Shown here one piece after another: positions 8,208 to 18,540 of a stretch of 64,000 nt of DNA. Numbering within the stretch: position 1 is the first letter of the stretch; each line of letters opens with the position of its first letter. This DNA is from Acidobacterium sp049965615 (GTDB lineage: Bacteria; Acidobacteriota; Terriglobia; Terriglobales; Acidobacteriaceae). The notes under the pieces were generated by a model, which saw only the letters and a program-made list of their open reading frames with translations, was not told the DNA's origin and did not search any database. A program made the translations under genes and the position numbers. The stretch lies in NCBI GenBank assembly GCA_049965615.1, contig JBMFWD010000003.1:62001-126000 (forward strand). The letters are read 5' to 3'.

Positions 8208-8753
8208 TTACCGTCTGCGATTGCGCACGCCGTGCCAGAGCGGTGCGCCCCACGTCACAATGGCCAGGAACGCACCGAACAGCACCACGGCATCGATGCT
8301 TTCCCTGCCCTGCCTCGCCCAGTACACGTCTTTGAGGTTGAGCCAGAGCGCAAATTCGTCGAGTGTGAGCGCCGCGCCCACGCCATAAAGAATGGCGAAA
8401 AGGCGACTCAGAAAAATCGACCAGGGAGTTTCCTTGTGACCGATTTCCGCGCTGTAGCCATAGCCGACGATCAGCAACAGGAGAATTCCCCACACAAGGT
8501 GGTGGATGTGCTTGCCGTGGAAGTAGACCCAGTGGAAAGGGCCGAAATGGTGCGTGATCGACATAACCAGCAGGCGCACCAGCAGGAAGGTGAGGAAGAA
8601 GCTGATGGAGGAGAGAAACAGCCGCCGGCGCGGGCGCTCATGGATGCGGCCCTGGATGAGGTCGCCAAAGCCCGTGAGGTGCAACAGCAGGAGAAGCAGA
8701 CCCACGATGATAGCGACAAACAACATCAGGACCCAGGTTCCGTTTTGATTCAT
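8208..8753 (-). CDS. Conserved integral membrane protein of unknown function
   Basis: A 181-residue protein with about five hydrophobic segments (roughly 7-28, 45-66, 82-102, 112-132, 153-172). A conserved-looking stretch with paired histidines (FHGKHIHHLVWG) is followed by acidic/aromatic LDEFALWLNLKDVYW. I recall similar proteins of unknown function in actinobacteria and acidobacteria but know no activity. The ATG is 12 bases downstream of AAAGGAGGA. It is flanked by the M1 peptidase (56 bases upstream) and the CorC-like gene (49 bases downstream), so one transcript is likely. Confidence 0.65.
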   Translation of the reverse strand: MNQNGTWVLMLFVAIIVGLLLLLLHLTGFGDLIQGRIHERPRRRLFLSSISFFLTFLLVRLLVMSITHHFGPFHWVYFHGKHIHHLVWGILLLLIVGYGYSAEIGHKETPWSIFLSRLFAILYGVGAALTLDEFALWLNLKDVYWARQGRESIDAVVLFGAFLAIVTWGAPLWHGVRNRRR

Positions 8754-8809
8754 GCTGAGCTGTTTCCTCCTTTCTGCATGCGGTTACGATCGCACGTCGA
8801 ACTCAGTGG

Positions 8810-11482
<2,673 letters not shown>

Positions 11483-11551
11483 TCGGACACCTCCGTAAAA
11501 AATTCCATCCTCGCATTTGCGTGGAGAGAGCGCAACGCGCAGCAGAAACAG

Positions 11552-11575
11552 AAACGCCGCCCGAAGGCGGCGTTT
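11552..11575 (-). terminator. Terminator of the 75-residue protein gene
   Basis: A 10-bp perfect stem (AAACGCCGCC with GGCGGCGTTT) carries a TTCG tetraloop on the minus strand, followed by CTGTTTCTG. It lies 23 bases after the stop of the small gene. Confidence 0.8.
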
Positions 11576-11598
11576 CACAGCGTAAGAGCTTTTTGACC

Positions 11599-11826
11599 TT
11601 ACAGTGAAGACTCAATTTCGAAGCCCCATGCTTCCAGAAGTGATTCCGGGATGTACTTGGAGTTCCGGTTACGACGAGCCCACTCCCGAAGACGGGTCGA
11701 GCGCAGATATTGGTCTGGGGTGAGCTTAAATTCCTTCACAACCTGCTCAAATGCTGTGACGGTGGGAACGACCGGGCCGATTGGCTCGGGTTTACCCCAA
11801 TTTGGATTTCCACGACGCTTTGCCAT
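11599..11826 (-). CDS. Small basic conserved-style protein (75 residues)
   Basis: I do not recognise the function. The protein begins MAKRRGNPNWGKPE and contains a predicted helical middle (FEQVVKEFKLTPDQYLRS) and a basic segment (LREWARRNRNSKYIP). It has no signal peptide or membrane helix. It is likely a real gene: it has its own candidate promoter (11918-11947), an AGGGGAA ribosome site about 11 bases before the ATG, and a tetraloop terminator right after it. A DNA- or RNA-binding role would fit the charge, but this is a guess. Confidence 0.7.
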   Translation of the reverse strand: MAKRRGNPNWGKPEPIGPVVPTVTAFEQVVKEFKLTPDQYLRSTRLREWARRNRNSKYIPESLLEAWGFEIESSL

Positions 11827-11917
11827 GTTTATTTGATTCCCCTAGCGTGAGGTTACGTACGCATTGCCTGCCGGCCCCGGTTGAACCGAGTCTGTACGCG
11901 ATTGAGCTCTCCGGCAA

Positions 11918-11947
11918 ACTATATTATTCTACGAATTTTTTATTCAA
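11918..11947 (-). promoter_or_regulatory. Candidate promoter of the 75-residue protein gene
   Basis: On the minus strand TTGAAT (11947-11942) and TATAGT (11923-11918) are separated by 18 bases in a markedly AT-rich patch. This gives a 5' leader of about 85 bases. Confidence 0.42.
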
Positions 11948-11960
11948 AAATCAATAGAAG

Positions 11961-11992
11961 AGACGTGGTCCAGATACCCTCGGACCACGTCT
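11961..11992 (-). terminator. Terminator of the fasciclin gene
   Basis: An 11-bp perfect stem (AGACGTGGTCC with GGACCACGTCT) and 10-base loop begin 22 bases after the fasciclin stop. On the minus strand it is followed by a T-rich run (CTTCTATTGATTTTT). Confidence 0.78.
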
Positions 11993-12013
11993 ATCGTGTT
12001 GCAAACAAAATAC

Positions 12014-12562
12014 CTACGGCAGCAGAACAGTGTTGATGACCTGAATCACGCCGTTGGACTGGTAAACGTTGGGGATGGTGATCATGGCCTTATCTCCCTT
12101 GGCATCGATGACATAGTAGTGGCCGTGCATCATTTTGAAGGTCAGCTCGTCGCCCTGAACGGTTTTGAGCATCGCCTCGCCGTGGCCCTTGTGGATCAAC
12201 TTCTTGAGATCCCCGGTCGTAATCCGGCCCGGAACCACGTGATACTCGAGAATCGCGGTCAGTTTGGCCTTGTTTTCCGGCTTGAGGAGCGTCTGCACGG
12301 TTCCGGCGGGCAGTTTGTCGAATGCCTCGTTGGTAGGAGCGAAGACGGTGAACGGACCAGGGCTCTCGAGCGTCTGCACCAGGCCCGCGGCCTTCACCGC
12401 GGCAACCAGGGTGGTGTGGTCCTTGGAATTCACGGCGTTCTGCACAATGTTCTTGGTGGGATACATCGCAGCTCCGCCAACCATCGGATCCTTTGCGGCA
12501 AAGGCGGCCGTGGTGGAGAAGATAAGCGCTGCGACAAAGGCTACGTTCAAAAGTTTCTTCAT
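12014..12562 (-). CDS. Secreted fasciclin (FAS1) domain protein
   Basis: A 182-residue exported protein. Residues 1-22 form a signal peptide ending AAFA. One FAS1 domain spans about 38-182, with the H1 motif FTVFAPTNEAFDKLP, the YHVVPGRI segment and the H2-type NGVIQVINTVLLP end. FAS1 domains are linked to surface adhesion, and the mycobacterial homologues MPB70/MPB83 are controlled by SigK. Here too the gene is divergent from a sigK-rskA pair, and both have the same promoter-like element. The ATG is preceded by AAAGGGAACC. Confidence 0.93.
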   Translation of the reverse strand: MKKLLNVAFVAALIFSTTAAFAAKDPMVGGAAMYPTKNIVQNAVNSKDHTTLVAAVKAAGLVQTLESPGPFTVFAPTNEAFDKLPAGTVQTLLKPENKAKLTAILEYHVVPGRITTGDLKKLIHKGHGEAMLKTVQGDELTFKMMHGHYYVIDAKGDKAMITIPNVYQSNGVIQVINTVLLP

Positions 12563-12645
12563 GAGTGTGGTTCCCTTTCGTTATGCAACAGAATGAATGA
12601 GAGCGTGACTTGCGAACAGTCGGCATTTTGCTCTCTCGATGGCAT

Positions 12646-12672
12646 TACGAATAGGATGGAGCGCCCGGATTG
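12646..12672 (-). promoter_or_regulatory. Predicted SigK-type promoter of the fasciclin gene
   Basis: On the minus strand CAATCC (12672-12667) and CGTA (12649-12646) are separated by exactly 17 bases. The same pair at the same spacing precedes sigK. The predicted leader is about 75-80 bases. The assignment to SigK is inferred from this match and from gene arrangement. Confidence 0.65.
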
Positions 12673-12862
12673 CCCGATTCGGATCGAAGATGCAAAGTCA
12701 TTACAGGATCAAAATTTGGAACGTTCCCTGTTGCTCAAGCCGACAAATACACATATCGCGCCCGCAGCCGGCGATGCTGATCTGCAAAAAATAGCCAGGG
12801 AGTTGCCCCCCGGCCGCATCTCCTGTACAAGTTGTAAGTCAGTCGAAATTTGATGGAGCCAC

Positions 12863-12889
12863 CAATCCATTGAGCCTCAGCCTCGCGTA
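12863..12889 (+). promoter_or_regulatory. Predicted autoregulated promoter of sigK-rskA
   Basis: CAATCC (12863-12868), 17 bases, then CGTA (12886-12889), followed by TAAC. Transcription would start near 12896, giving a leader of about 20 bases that contains the GGAG site at 12904. The rest of the 354-base divergent region shows only a short palindrome GGAACGTTCC near 12718-12727. Confidence 0.65.
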
Positions 12890-12916
12890 TAACTACCGAA
12901 ACCGGAGTGAGAACGA

Positions 12917-13474
12917 GTGACCGCGCAGTTACAGCCCGATCACGATGCCGCACTCATGGAGAAGGTGATGGCTGGGGATGAATCCGCATTCGCGACGCTT
13001 TACGACCGCTACTCGCCCATGCTGTTTGGCATGCTGATGCGGATACTGCAGGATTCCCAGGCGGCCGAGGAAGTATTACAAGATATTTTTCTGCAGTTGT
13101 GGCGCAAACCGGAGCAGTTCGATCCGAGTCGTGGTGCCTTGGCTGCTTGGCTCACCGTGATCGGGAGAAACCGGGCGATATCGCGGCTGCGCGGACGCCC
13201 CACGCAGGAAGTGCTGGAGCACACGGACGGGCTGTATGCCAACACGCTGGCCTCCTCGCAGAACATAGAGAAGGAAGCCTTGCGCAACCAATTGCTGGAC
13301 ACGCTCAAGCTGGCCATGTCCAGGCTGCCCGAAGAACAACGGCAAGCCCTCGAACTGGCCTATTTTGAAGGAATGACGCAAAGCGAAATTGCAACCCGGA
13401 CCGGCAGCCCGTTGGGTACCGTAAAAACAAGGGTCCGAACCGGAATGCAGTCTCTGAAGCAGTTACTAAATTGA
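12917..13474 (+). CDS. sigK: ECF RNA polymerase sigma factor, SigK-like
   Basis: A 185-residue ECF sigma factor with only regions 2 and 4. Region 2 (about 15-85) includes LYDRYSPMLFG and AEEVLQDIFLQLWR. Region 4 (about 125-182) ends in the helix-turn-helix QSEIATRTGSPLGTVKTRVRTGMQ. The pairing with an RskA-type anti-sigma factor and a FAS1 protein points to the SigK (ECF19) group. The start is a GTG behind GGAG with about nine bases of spacing. The stop overlaps the rskA start by one base (TGATG), so the pair is translationally coupled. Confidence 0.88.
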   Translation: MTAQLQPDHDAALMEKVMAGDESAFATLYDRYSPMLFGMLMRILQDSQAAEEVLQDIFLQLWRKPEQFDPSRGALAAWLTVIGRNRAISRLRGRPTQEVLEHTDGLYANTLASSQNIEKEALRNQLLDTLKLAMSRLPEEQRQALELAYFEGMTQSEIATRTGSPLGTVKTRVRTGMQSLKQLLN

Positions 13475-14283
13475 TGAACGCGCACGCCAATCCGGAAGAT
13501 TTCGACCTCTACGCACTCGGTGCGCTCGACGGCGAAGACAGGCAGAAGTTCGAGGCGCATCTGCGCTCGTGCAACGACTGCCAGAAGCAACTCGCCGAAT
13601 CGCAAACCGTCAGCGTATTGATCGGATTGACTGCGCCTCCACTGGCGCCGCCCCCCACGGTGAAGGCGAAACTCATGGATACGATTCATAAAGAAAAATC
13701 CGCCCGTGAAGCAGCAGAAACCCAAACCGTGCTGAAACCTGCGCGCAGGAAAGCCCATTGGGGACTGCGTTTTTCGCTCGGCTTTGCCATCACGACCATC
13801 GTGCTGGCCCTGGTCTGCTCCTGGCTTTGGAAGATGGACACCCTGCACAAGCAGCAGTTGAGCCGCACCATGGCGCGCCTGCAGAAGACAGAAGCTGAAT
13901 CGCAACGCAACCAGGCTGCCATGCAGGCTATGACGCGGGTGATGAGCGCGCCCGATACCGTACGGGTAGACCTGGCGCACCAGCAGGGAACGCCTCCGGG
14001 CAGTGCGCATGTTCTGTACAACGCGCGCATGGGCATCGTGGTCTACTCAGGCGTCATCTCTCCGGCACCCTCGGACAAGAGCTACCAGCTCTGGCTGGTG
14101 CCCGATTCCGGAGCGCCGGTGAGCGCAGGTCTGGTAGAGGCGGATCAGGAATCAGGAGCTGCGGTGGCGCACCTGCCGCAGGGGCTTGCTGCGAAGGCTT
14201 TTGCGGTGACTCTGGAACCCAGGGGCGGAAGGCCTCAGCCAACCGGCCCCAAGGTTCTGGTAGGCGCCGTTGGTAATGCATAG
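13474..14283 (+). CDS. rskA: Membrane anti-sigma factor, RskA family
   Basis: A 269-residue single-pass inner-membrane protein expected to hold SigK inactive. The cytoplasmic N-terminus has the zinc-type anti-sigma motif HLRSCNDC (HxxxCxxC). One membrane helix (about 100-120) follows. A periplasmic RskA domain has the typical YQLWLV, FAVTLEP and PTGP segments. Release of the sigma factor by stepwise proteolysis is known for the mycobacterial protein; it is inferred here. The ATG at 13474 overlaps the sigK stop. A 15-bp hairpin terminator lies 22 bases downstream. Confidence 0.9.
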   Translation: MNAHANPEDFDLYALGALDGEDRQKFEAHLRSCNDCQKQLAESQTVSVLIGLTAPPLAPPPTVKAKLMDTIHKEKSAREAAETQTVLKPARRKAHWGLRFSLGFAITTIVLALVCSWLWKMDTLHKQQLSRTMARLQKTEAESQRNQAAMQAMTRVMSAPDTVRVDLAHQQGTPPGSAHVLYNARMGIVVYSGVISPAPSDKSYQLWLVPDSGAPVSAGLVEADQESGAAVAHLPQGLAAKAFAVTLEPRGGRPQPTGPKVLVGAVGNA

Positions 14284-14305
14284 CTATTGCCGTGGTTCTC
14301 ACATA

Positions 14306-14339
14306 GCAAAAGGGCTGCCTCACCAGGCAGCCCTTTTGC
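14306..14339. terminator. Terminator of sigK-rskA
   Basis: A 15-bp perfect stem (GCAAAAGGGCTGCCT with its complement) and a CACC loop. The A and T runs on opposite arms allow function in both directions. Confidence 0.88.
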
Positions 14340-14405
14340 ATGCTTGCGGGCATCGGAACGGAAGACAGGAGAAATGCATCTTCCCTGCCTCTGAGCGGAA
14401 GACCT

Positions 14406-14447
14406 GAGATTCGCCGCGCACGAAGAAGCCTGCGCGCGGCGAATCTC
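14406..14447 (-). terminator. GC-rich hairpin after the DsbA-like gene
   Basis: A 14-bp perfect stem (GAGATTCGCCGCGC with its complement) and a 14-base loop lie 6 bases after the DsbA-like stop on the minus strand. No T tract follows, so it may instead protect the 3' end or act together with the hairpin at 14306-14339. Confidence 0.5.
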
Positions 14448-14453
14448 TCAGAA

Positions 14454-15461
14454 CTACCTGGCGGCCATCGTGGAAGCCTTGTCCATGGAGAACTGGTACT
14501 CGACCAGTTGCCTGAGCGCGCTGTAAGGCATTGCGCCCACGGGTACCGGGCGGCCATCCACATACAGGGTTGGCGTCTCGTCCACATGCAACTTTTGCCC
14601 AAGGTCGATGCTGGCCTGCACCGCCGCCTTGCCGGCCGGAGAATTCGCGCAGGCCGCAATCCTGGCCGGGTCCTGACCAGCCGCGGTCACGGCGGCGGCC
14701 AGCGTCGTCTTGCCATCCGCCGGGGTCAGCTTGTCCTGGTTGGTGAAGACGTCATCCACGTACTTGAAGAAGGCCGCGTTGCCGCCCGCCTTGGCCACGC
14801 ACTCCCCGTATGCAGCGGCGAGAAAGGCCTCAGGGTGAATCTCAAACAGAGGGAAGTTCTCAAAGACAAAACGCGCCTTGGGAAAATCTGCCCGGAGCTT
14901 TTCCATGGTGGACTGGGCTTCCTTGCAGTGCGGGCACTCCAGGTCGGCAAACTCCACCAGTTCGTGGGTGCGGCTGGCGCTGCCCATCCAGGGACCGTTG
15001 GCGTCCTTTTGCAACAGCGCGCGTGCCTGTGCGAAGGGATCGGCGCCGAAGGGCAGGATGGACTCACCGGCAATCAGGTGCTGACCATCCGGCGTGACAA
15101 AAAACTGAACCGTGCCCACCTGCGGGTGGTCTTTCTCGGCCACGAAAACCACAACCTTCGTGACGCCCGGCGCCGGGGTCTTGAGTATGGCGGCAATCTC
15201 ATACATGCGATTGGGATCGTAGCCCCAGGAAGCCTTTAGAAAGGATTCCACCGCAGCCTTGCTGGGCGAGGTCGCGGTAAAGTTGGCCGGATTGACCGGC
15301 GGCAGGTGCGGCTGCTTGGGAGCTTGTGCAGTGGATGCAGACGGTGCGGGTGCTGCAGGCGTGTTTGTTGCCTGTGCACGGGCGATGCCGGAACCAGCCA
15401 CCAGCCCGGCGACCACGCAGGTTGCCAGCATCGACTCAAGGGTAGGGCGAAATTTCATCAT
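14454..15461 (-). CDS. Exported DsbA-like thiol oxidoreductase
   Basis: A 335-residue periplasmic protein. It has a signal peptide (about 1-30, ending ARAQA), a Pro/Ala-rich linker to about 55, a small N-terminal domain, and a C-terminal thioredoxin-fold DsbA domain. The redox motif is CPHC at residues 176-179, inside VEFADLECPHCKE. The cis-Pro loop appears as VDETPTLYVDG. The role is probably disulfide formation or isomerisation in secreted proteins. It is the last gene of a six-gene minus-strand array, 44 bases after nadE. Confidence 0.87.
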   Translation of the reverse strand: MMKFRPTLESMLATCVVAGLVAGSGIARAQATNTPAAPAPSASTAQAPKQPHLPPVNPANFTATSPSKAAVESFLKASWGYDPNRMYEIAAILKTPAPGVTKVVVFVAEKDHPQVGTVQFFVTPDGQHLIAGESILPFGADPFAQARALLQKDANGPWMGSASRTHELVEFADLECPHCKEAQSTMEKLRADFPKARFVFENFPLFEIHPEAFLAAAYGECVAKAGGNAAFFKYVDDVFTNQDKLTPADGKTTLAAAVTAAGQDPARIAACANSPAGKAAVQASIDLGQKLHVDETPTLYVDGRPVPVGAMPYSALRQLVEYQFSMDKASTMAAR

Positions 15462-15505
15462 GTACCTTTCTTCGATCTTTCTCTTTTTTGTGATTGGGAA
15501 TTAGC

Positions 15506-17164
15506 TCAGACTTCGACCTTCACCGCGATCGGGAAGCGGCGGCCGAGGCCGAATGCTTTGGGAGTAACTTTCAGAACCGGGGCGGCCTGCTGGCGCTTGT
15601 ATTCAGCCCGCTCGATCATGAGAATGACGGCCCGCACAGTCTCAAGATCAAGACGCAGCGAAGCCGCAATGCGCTCGGCGCTCTCGTAACGCTCCACATA
15701 AGCCTCGACGATCGGGTCCAGTTGATCGTAGGGCAGCAGCGAGTCCGTATCCTTCTGCTCCGGCCGGAGTTCCGCCGAAGGAGGCTTCTCCAGAATGGCG
15801 TTGGGAATCACTTCCCTCTCGCGATTGATCCAGCGGCAGAGAGTGTAAACCTGCGTCTTGACGACATCGCCAATCACCGCAAGCGCGCCCACCATGTCCC
15901 CGTAGAGCGTGCAGTAGCCGGTGGACATCTCGCTCTTGTTTCCGGTGGTGAGCACCAGAGCGCCGGTCTTGTTGGAAACCGCCATTAACAGGTTGCCGCG
16001 AATGCGCGACTGAATATTTTCCTCGGTGGTGTCCGGTTTGCGGCCCGCAAAAACACCGGAGAGAGTGCTGAGAAACTGGTCGTAGAGCTCGCCGATGGGC
16101 AGCACATCAAAGGCGATGCCGAGGTTCTCCGCCAGGGCGCGGCTGTCGTCAATCGACCCCTGCGAGGAGAACGCGCTGGGCATCCCGTAGCAATGGACGT
16201 TCTCCGCACCGAGCGCCTGCACGGCAATGGCGGCCACCAGCGCCGAGTCAATGCCGCCGCTCAGCCCGATCAAAGTCTTCGAGAAACCGCACTTGCGCAC
16301 ATAGTCGCGCGTGCCCAGCACCAGCGCATCCAGCAGCCCGGCGGTCACGTCTTCCCGAGAGTTGGCGGCCTGGGCGTGAATGTCCCCGGCAAGCGTTTCC
16401 GTATCAAAGCAGACCAGGTCTTCTGCAAATGAAGCAGCCCGGGCGCGAACGCTGCCATCGGGTGCAACAGCAATGCTGGTGCCATCGAAGATGAGGCTGT
16501 CATTGCCGCCCACCTGGTTCACCATCACCACCGGAATGCGGTACTCCTGCGCGATGGAGGAAAGCATCTGCTCGCGAGTGGTGCGCTTGCCCCGCCAGTA
16601 AGGCGAGGCGGAGAGATTCAAAATCACCGTAGCACCCTGCCGGGTCAACTCTTCAATGGGGTCCACCTTGTAGCGGCGATGCTCCCAGAAGATCTTGTCG
16701 TTCCACGCATCCTCGCAGATGGTGATGGCCAGGGACTGCCCGCGAAAATGGCAGATATGCTGCTGCTTCGCCGGCGCAAAGTAGCGCTGCTCGTCAAAGA
16801 CGTCGTAAAAAGGCAGCAGCATCTTGGACTGAACAAACTCGACGTGTCCGTTGCTGATCAGGGCGGCGGAGTTCATCACATGCTTGCCGCTGCCATGAGG
16901 CGCAGGCGTCACATAGCCGCAGAGAATCGCGATGGGAAGTTGAGCTGCGGCGTGCGCAATCTGTGCCATGGCTTCGTCCGCGCGGGCCACAAAGACCGGC
17001 TTTTCCAGCAGATCGGCAGGCGGGTAGCCGCATACGGCAAGCTCAGGAAAGACAACCAGTTGCGCGCCGGCGTCGACGGCACGCTGCGTAAACTCAAGAA
17101 TTTTCCGGACGTTACCGCCGAAATCCCCGATGGTCGGATTGATTTGCGCCAGGGCAATCTTCAC
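15506..17164 (-). CDS. nadE: Glutamine-dependent NAD+ synthetase
   Basis: Converts deamido-NAD+ to NAD+ with ATP and glutamine in the last step of NAD biosynthesis. It has 552 residues in two domains. The N-terminal carbon-nitrogen hydrolase domain (1-270) supplies ammonia with the Glu-Lys-Cys triad in VVFPELAVCGYPP, SKMLLPFYDVFDE and TICEDAWN. The C-terminal synthetase domain has the ATP pyrophosphatase loop SGGIDS at 302-307 and TTGNKSEMSTGY. The ATG at 17164 begins with the normal family sequence MKIALAQINP. It is downstream of the lipocalin-like gene by 35 bases. Confidence 0.96.
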   Translation of the reverse strand: MKIALAQINPTIGDFGGNVRKILEFTQRAVDAGAQLVVFPELAVCGYPPADLLEKPVFVARADEAMAQIAHAAAQLPIAILCGYVTPAPHGSGKHVMNSAALISNGHVEFVQSKMLLPFYDVFDEQRYFAPAKQQHICHFRGQSLAITICEDAWNDKIFWEHRRYKVDPIEELTRQGATVILNLSASPYWRGKRTTREQMLSSIAQEYRIPVVMVNQVGGNDSLIFDGTSIAVAPDGSVRARAASFAEDLVCFDTETLAGDIHAQAANSREDVTAGLLDALVLGTRDYVRKCGFSKTLIGLSGGIDSALVAAIAVQALGAENVHCYGMPSAFSSQGSIDDSRALAENLGIAFDVLPIGELYDQFLSTLSGVFAGRKPDTTEENIQSRIRGNLLMAVSNKTGALVLTTGNKSEMSTGYCTLYGDMVGALAVIGDVVKTQVYTLCRWINREREVIPNAILEKPPSAELRPEQKDTDSLLPYDQLDPIVEAYVERYESAERIAASLRLDLETVRAVILMIERAEYKRQQAAPVLKVTPKAFGLGRRFPIAVKVEV

Positions 17165-17199
17165 GTTGACAGTGTATCGGAAGCGTAAGCCGTAATGCC

Positions 17200-17670
17200 T
17201 TAGCTGACCCGCTCCCAGCGCAGTTGCGCCACCACACGGTCACGACCGCTGTTGATGGTGGGCGTTCGCAGCGTCAGCTGATTTCCACGGAATTCGTACT
17301 GGCGCACCTGCGGCATGCCCACCCAGTGTGGAAACAGGCTCACCTCCACATGGTGAATGATGTTGCCGTTCTTGAGCTCAAAACGGCCCGAATAGGCAAT
17401 GTAATCCCGCGGCACGCCGCGCCGGGCCAGCCGCAGCATGCCACCATGATCGGCGGCTGGGACCTCTGCCTTGAGCCTCGCCCGCCGGAACCGCCAGTTA
17501 CGATGCGCGGGGCTCAGATTGGCGCTCATGAATCCCTGCGGACTGTAGAGCAAATACCCGATCACCTGGTCTCCCCAGGGATGCTCCACGGTGCCGTCTT
17601 CGTGATGAAAGGAATACTCCAGCAGGCGCCATGTGCCCGCGAAGTCCTCTGGTCTAGCGTGCTCCAGCAA
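17200..17670 (-). CDS. Lipocalin-like domain protein
   Basis: A 156-residue protein without a signal peptide. The opening FAGTWRLLEY, the middle GYLLYSPQGFMSANL, and the YSGRFELKNGNIIHHVEVSLFPHWVG strands match the lipocalin-like family PF13924, which forms a small beta-barrel of unknown ligand. Only TTG at 17670 (four bases after the MlaF-like stop) gives the full domain, so it is translated from the array transcript. Function is unknown. Confidence 0.7.
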   Translation of the reverse strand: MLEHARPEDFAGTWRLLEYSFHHEDGTVEHPWGDQVIGYLLYSPQGFMSANLSPAHRNWRFRRARLKAEVPAADHGGMLRLARRGVPRDYIAYSGRFELKNGNIIHHVEVSLFPHWVGMPQVRQYEFRGNQLTLRTPTINSGRDRVVAQLRWERVS

Positions 17671-17674
17671 AACT

Positions 17675-18529
17675 CTATGCCCCCGGAAGAACCAGTTCGT
17701 CCAGTTCTAAAAATTGCCGCAAAATCTCGTCCTTGGAACGCTTCATCTCCTCCATCGTCCCGAAGAAATGCGCCTTTCCCTGATGCAAAAACAATACTCG
17801 GTCGGCCAGCCGCTCGGCGAAGCGCATGTCGTGCGTCACAACAATGCTGGTGAGCCTCAGCTGGTGCTTGAGCTTCAGAATCAGATCTCCCAGCAGCCGG
17901 GCGATCAGCGGATCGACCATGGTCGTGGGTTCGTCGTACAGGATGGCCTCGGGCTGTGCCGCCAGCGCCCGCGCTATAGCGACCGAACGCTTCATCCCGG
18001 TCGAGAGTTCCGACGGCAGATCCTCCGCCATGTCGAGCACATTGACCATCTCCAGCAGCCCAGTCACAATCTGCTGGATCTGGTCCTCCTGCAACTCGCC
18101 CCGCTCCCGCAGAGGAAAGGCGACATTTTCCCGAACCGACAGCGAATCAAACAGCGCGCCATTCTGGAAGACCATGGTGACCTTGCGCCGGATAAGCTGC
18201 ATTTCCTTGTCGTTGTAATCGGTAATGTCCTCGCCGGCTACCTTGATTCGTCCCGCATCCGGCTTGAGGAAACCCACAATGTGCTGCAACGCGACCGACT
18301 TTCCTACCCCGGAACGGCCAAGGATGCAGAGGACTTCGCCGGGCAGAACGAAGAAGCTCACGTCGTCGAGCACCTTATTGCTGCCAAAGGCCTTCGAAAC
18401 ATGCTCAAAGGCAATGTAAGGCTGAGGATGGTGATTCGGGTGCGCGCCTTCGAGGTCCTCCGGTGTGGTCGGTGGGCCTTGCTGAAGATTCTCCGGAATT
18501 TCAATAGGCGGCTTGTCTGGCTGGGTCAC
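17675..18529 (-). CDS. MlaF/Ttg2A-like ABC transporter ATPase
   Basis: A 284-residue ATPase with a Pro-rich 40-residue N-terminal extension. The Walker A is GRSGVGKSV (about 72-80), followed by the Q-loop MVFQNGALFDSLSV, which is typical of the MlaF group that powers MCE-type lipid transport. The signature is LSTGM where the family has LSGGM, and the Walker B end reads YDEPTTMVDP where GLDP is usual. No MlaE permease or MCE protein gene is nearby, so its partners must be elsewhere. The gene ends four bases before the lipocalin-like gene. Confidence 0.85.
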   Translation of the reverse strand: MTQPDKPPIEIPENLQQGPPTTPEDLEGAHPNHHPQPYIAFEHVSKAFGSNKVLDDVSFFVLPGEVLCILGRSGVGKSVALQHIVGFLKPDAGRIKVAGEDITDYNDKEMQLIRRKVTMVFQNGALFDSLSVRENVAFPLRERGELQEDQIQQIVTGLLEMVNVLDMAEDLPSELSTGMKRSVAIARALAAQPEAILYDEPTTMVDPLIARLLGDLILKLKHQLRLTSIVVTHDMRFAERLADRVLFLHQGKAHFFGTMEEMKRSKDEILRQFLELDELVLPGA

Positions 18530-18540
18530 TCGGCGATCTC

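Noticed and set aside
11483..11578. A 32-codon extension of the M1 peptidase
   Set aside because: It would run through the terminator hairpin at 11552-11575, has no ribosome site, and would bury the signal peptide that starts at TTG 11482.
12718..12727. GGAACGTTCC palindrome in the fasciclin-sigK divergent region
   Set aside because: Ten bases is short for an operator, and no second copy is near. Noted but not called.
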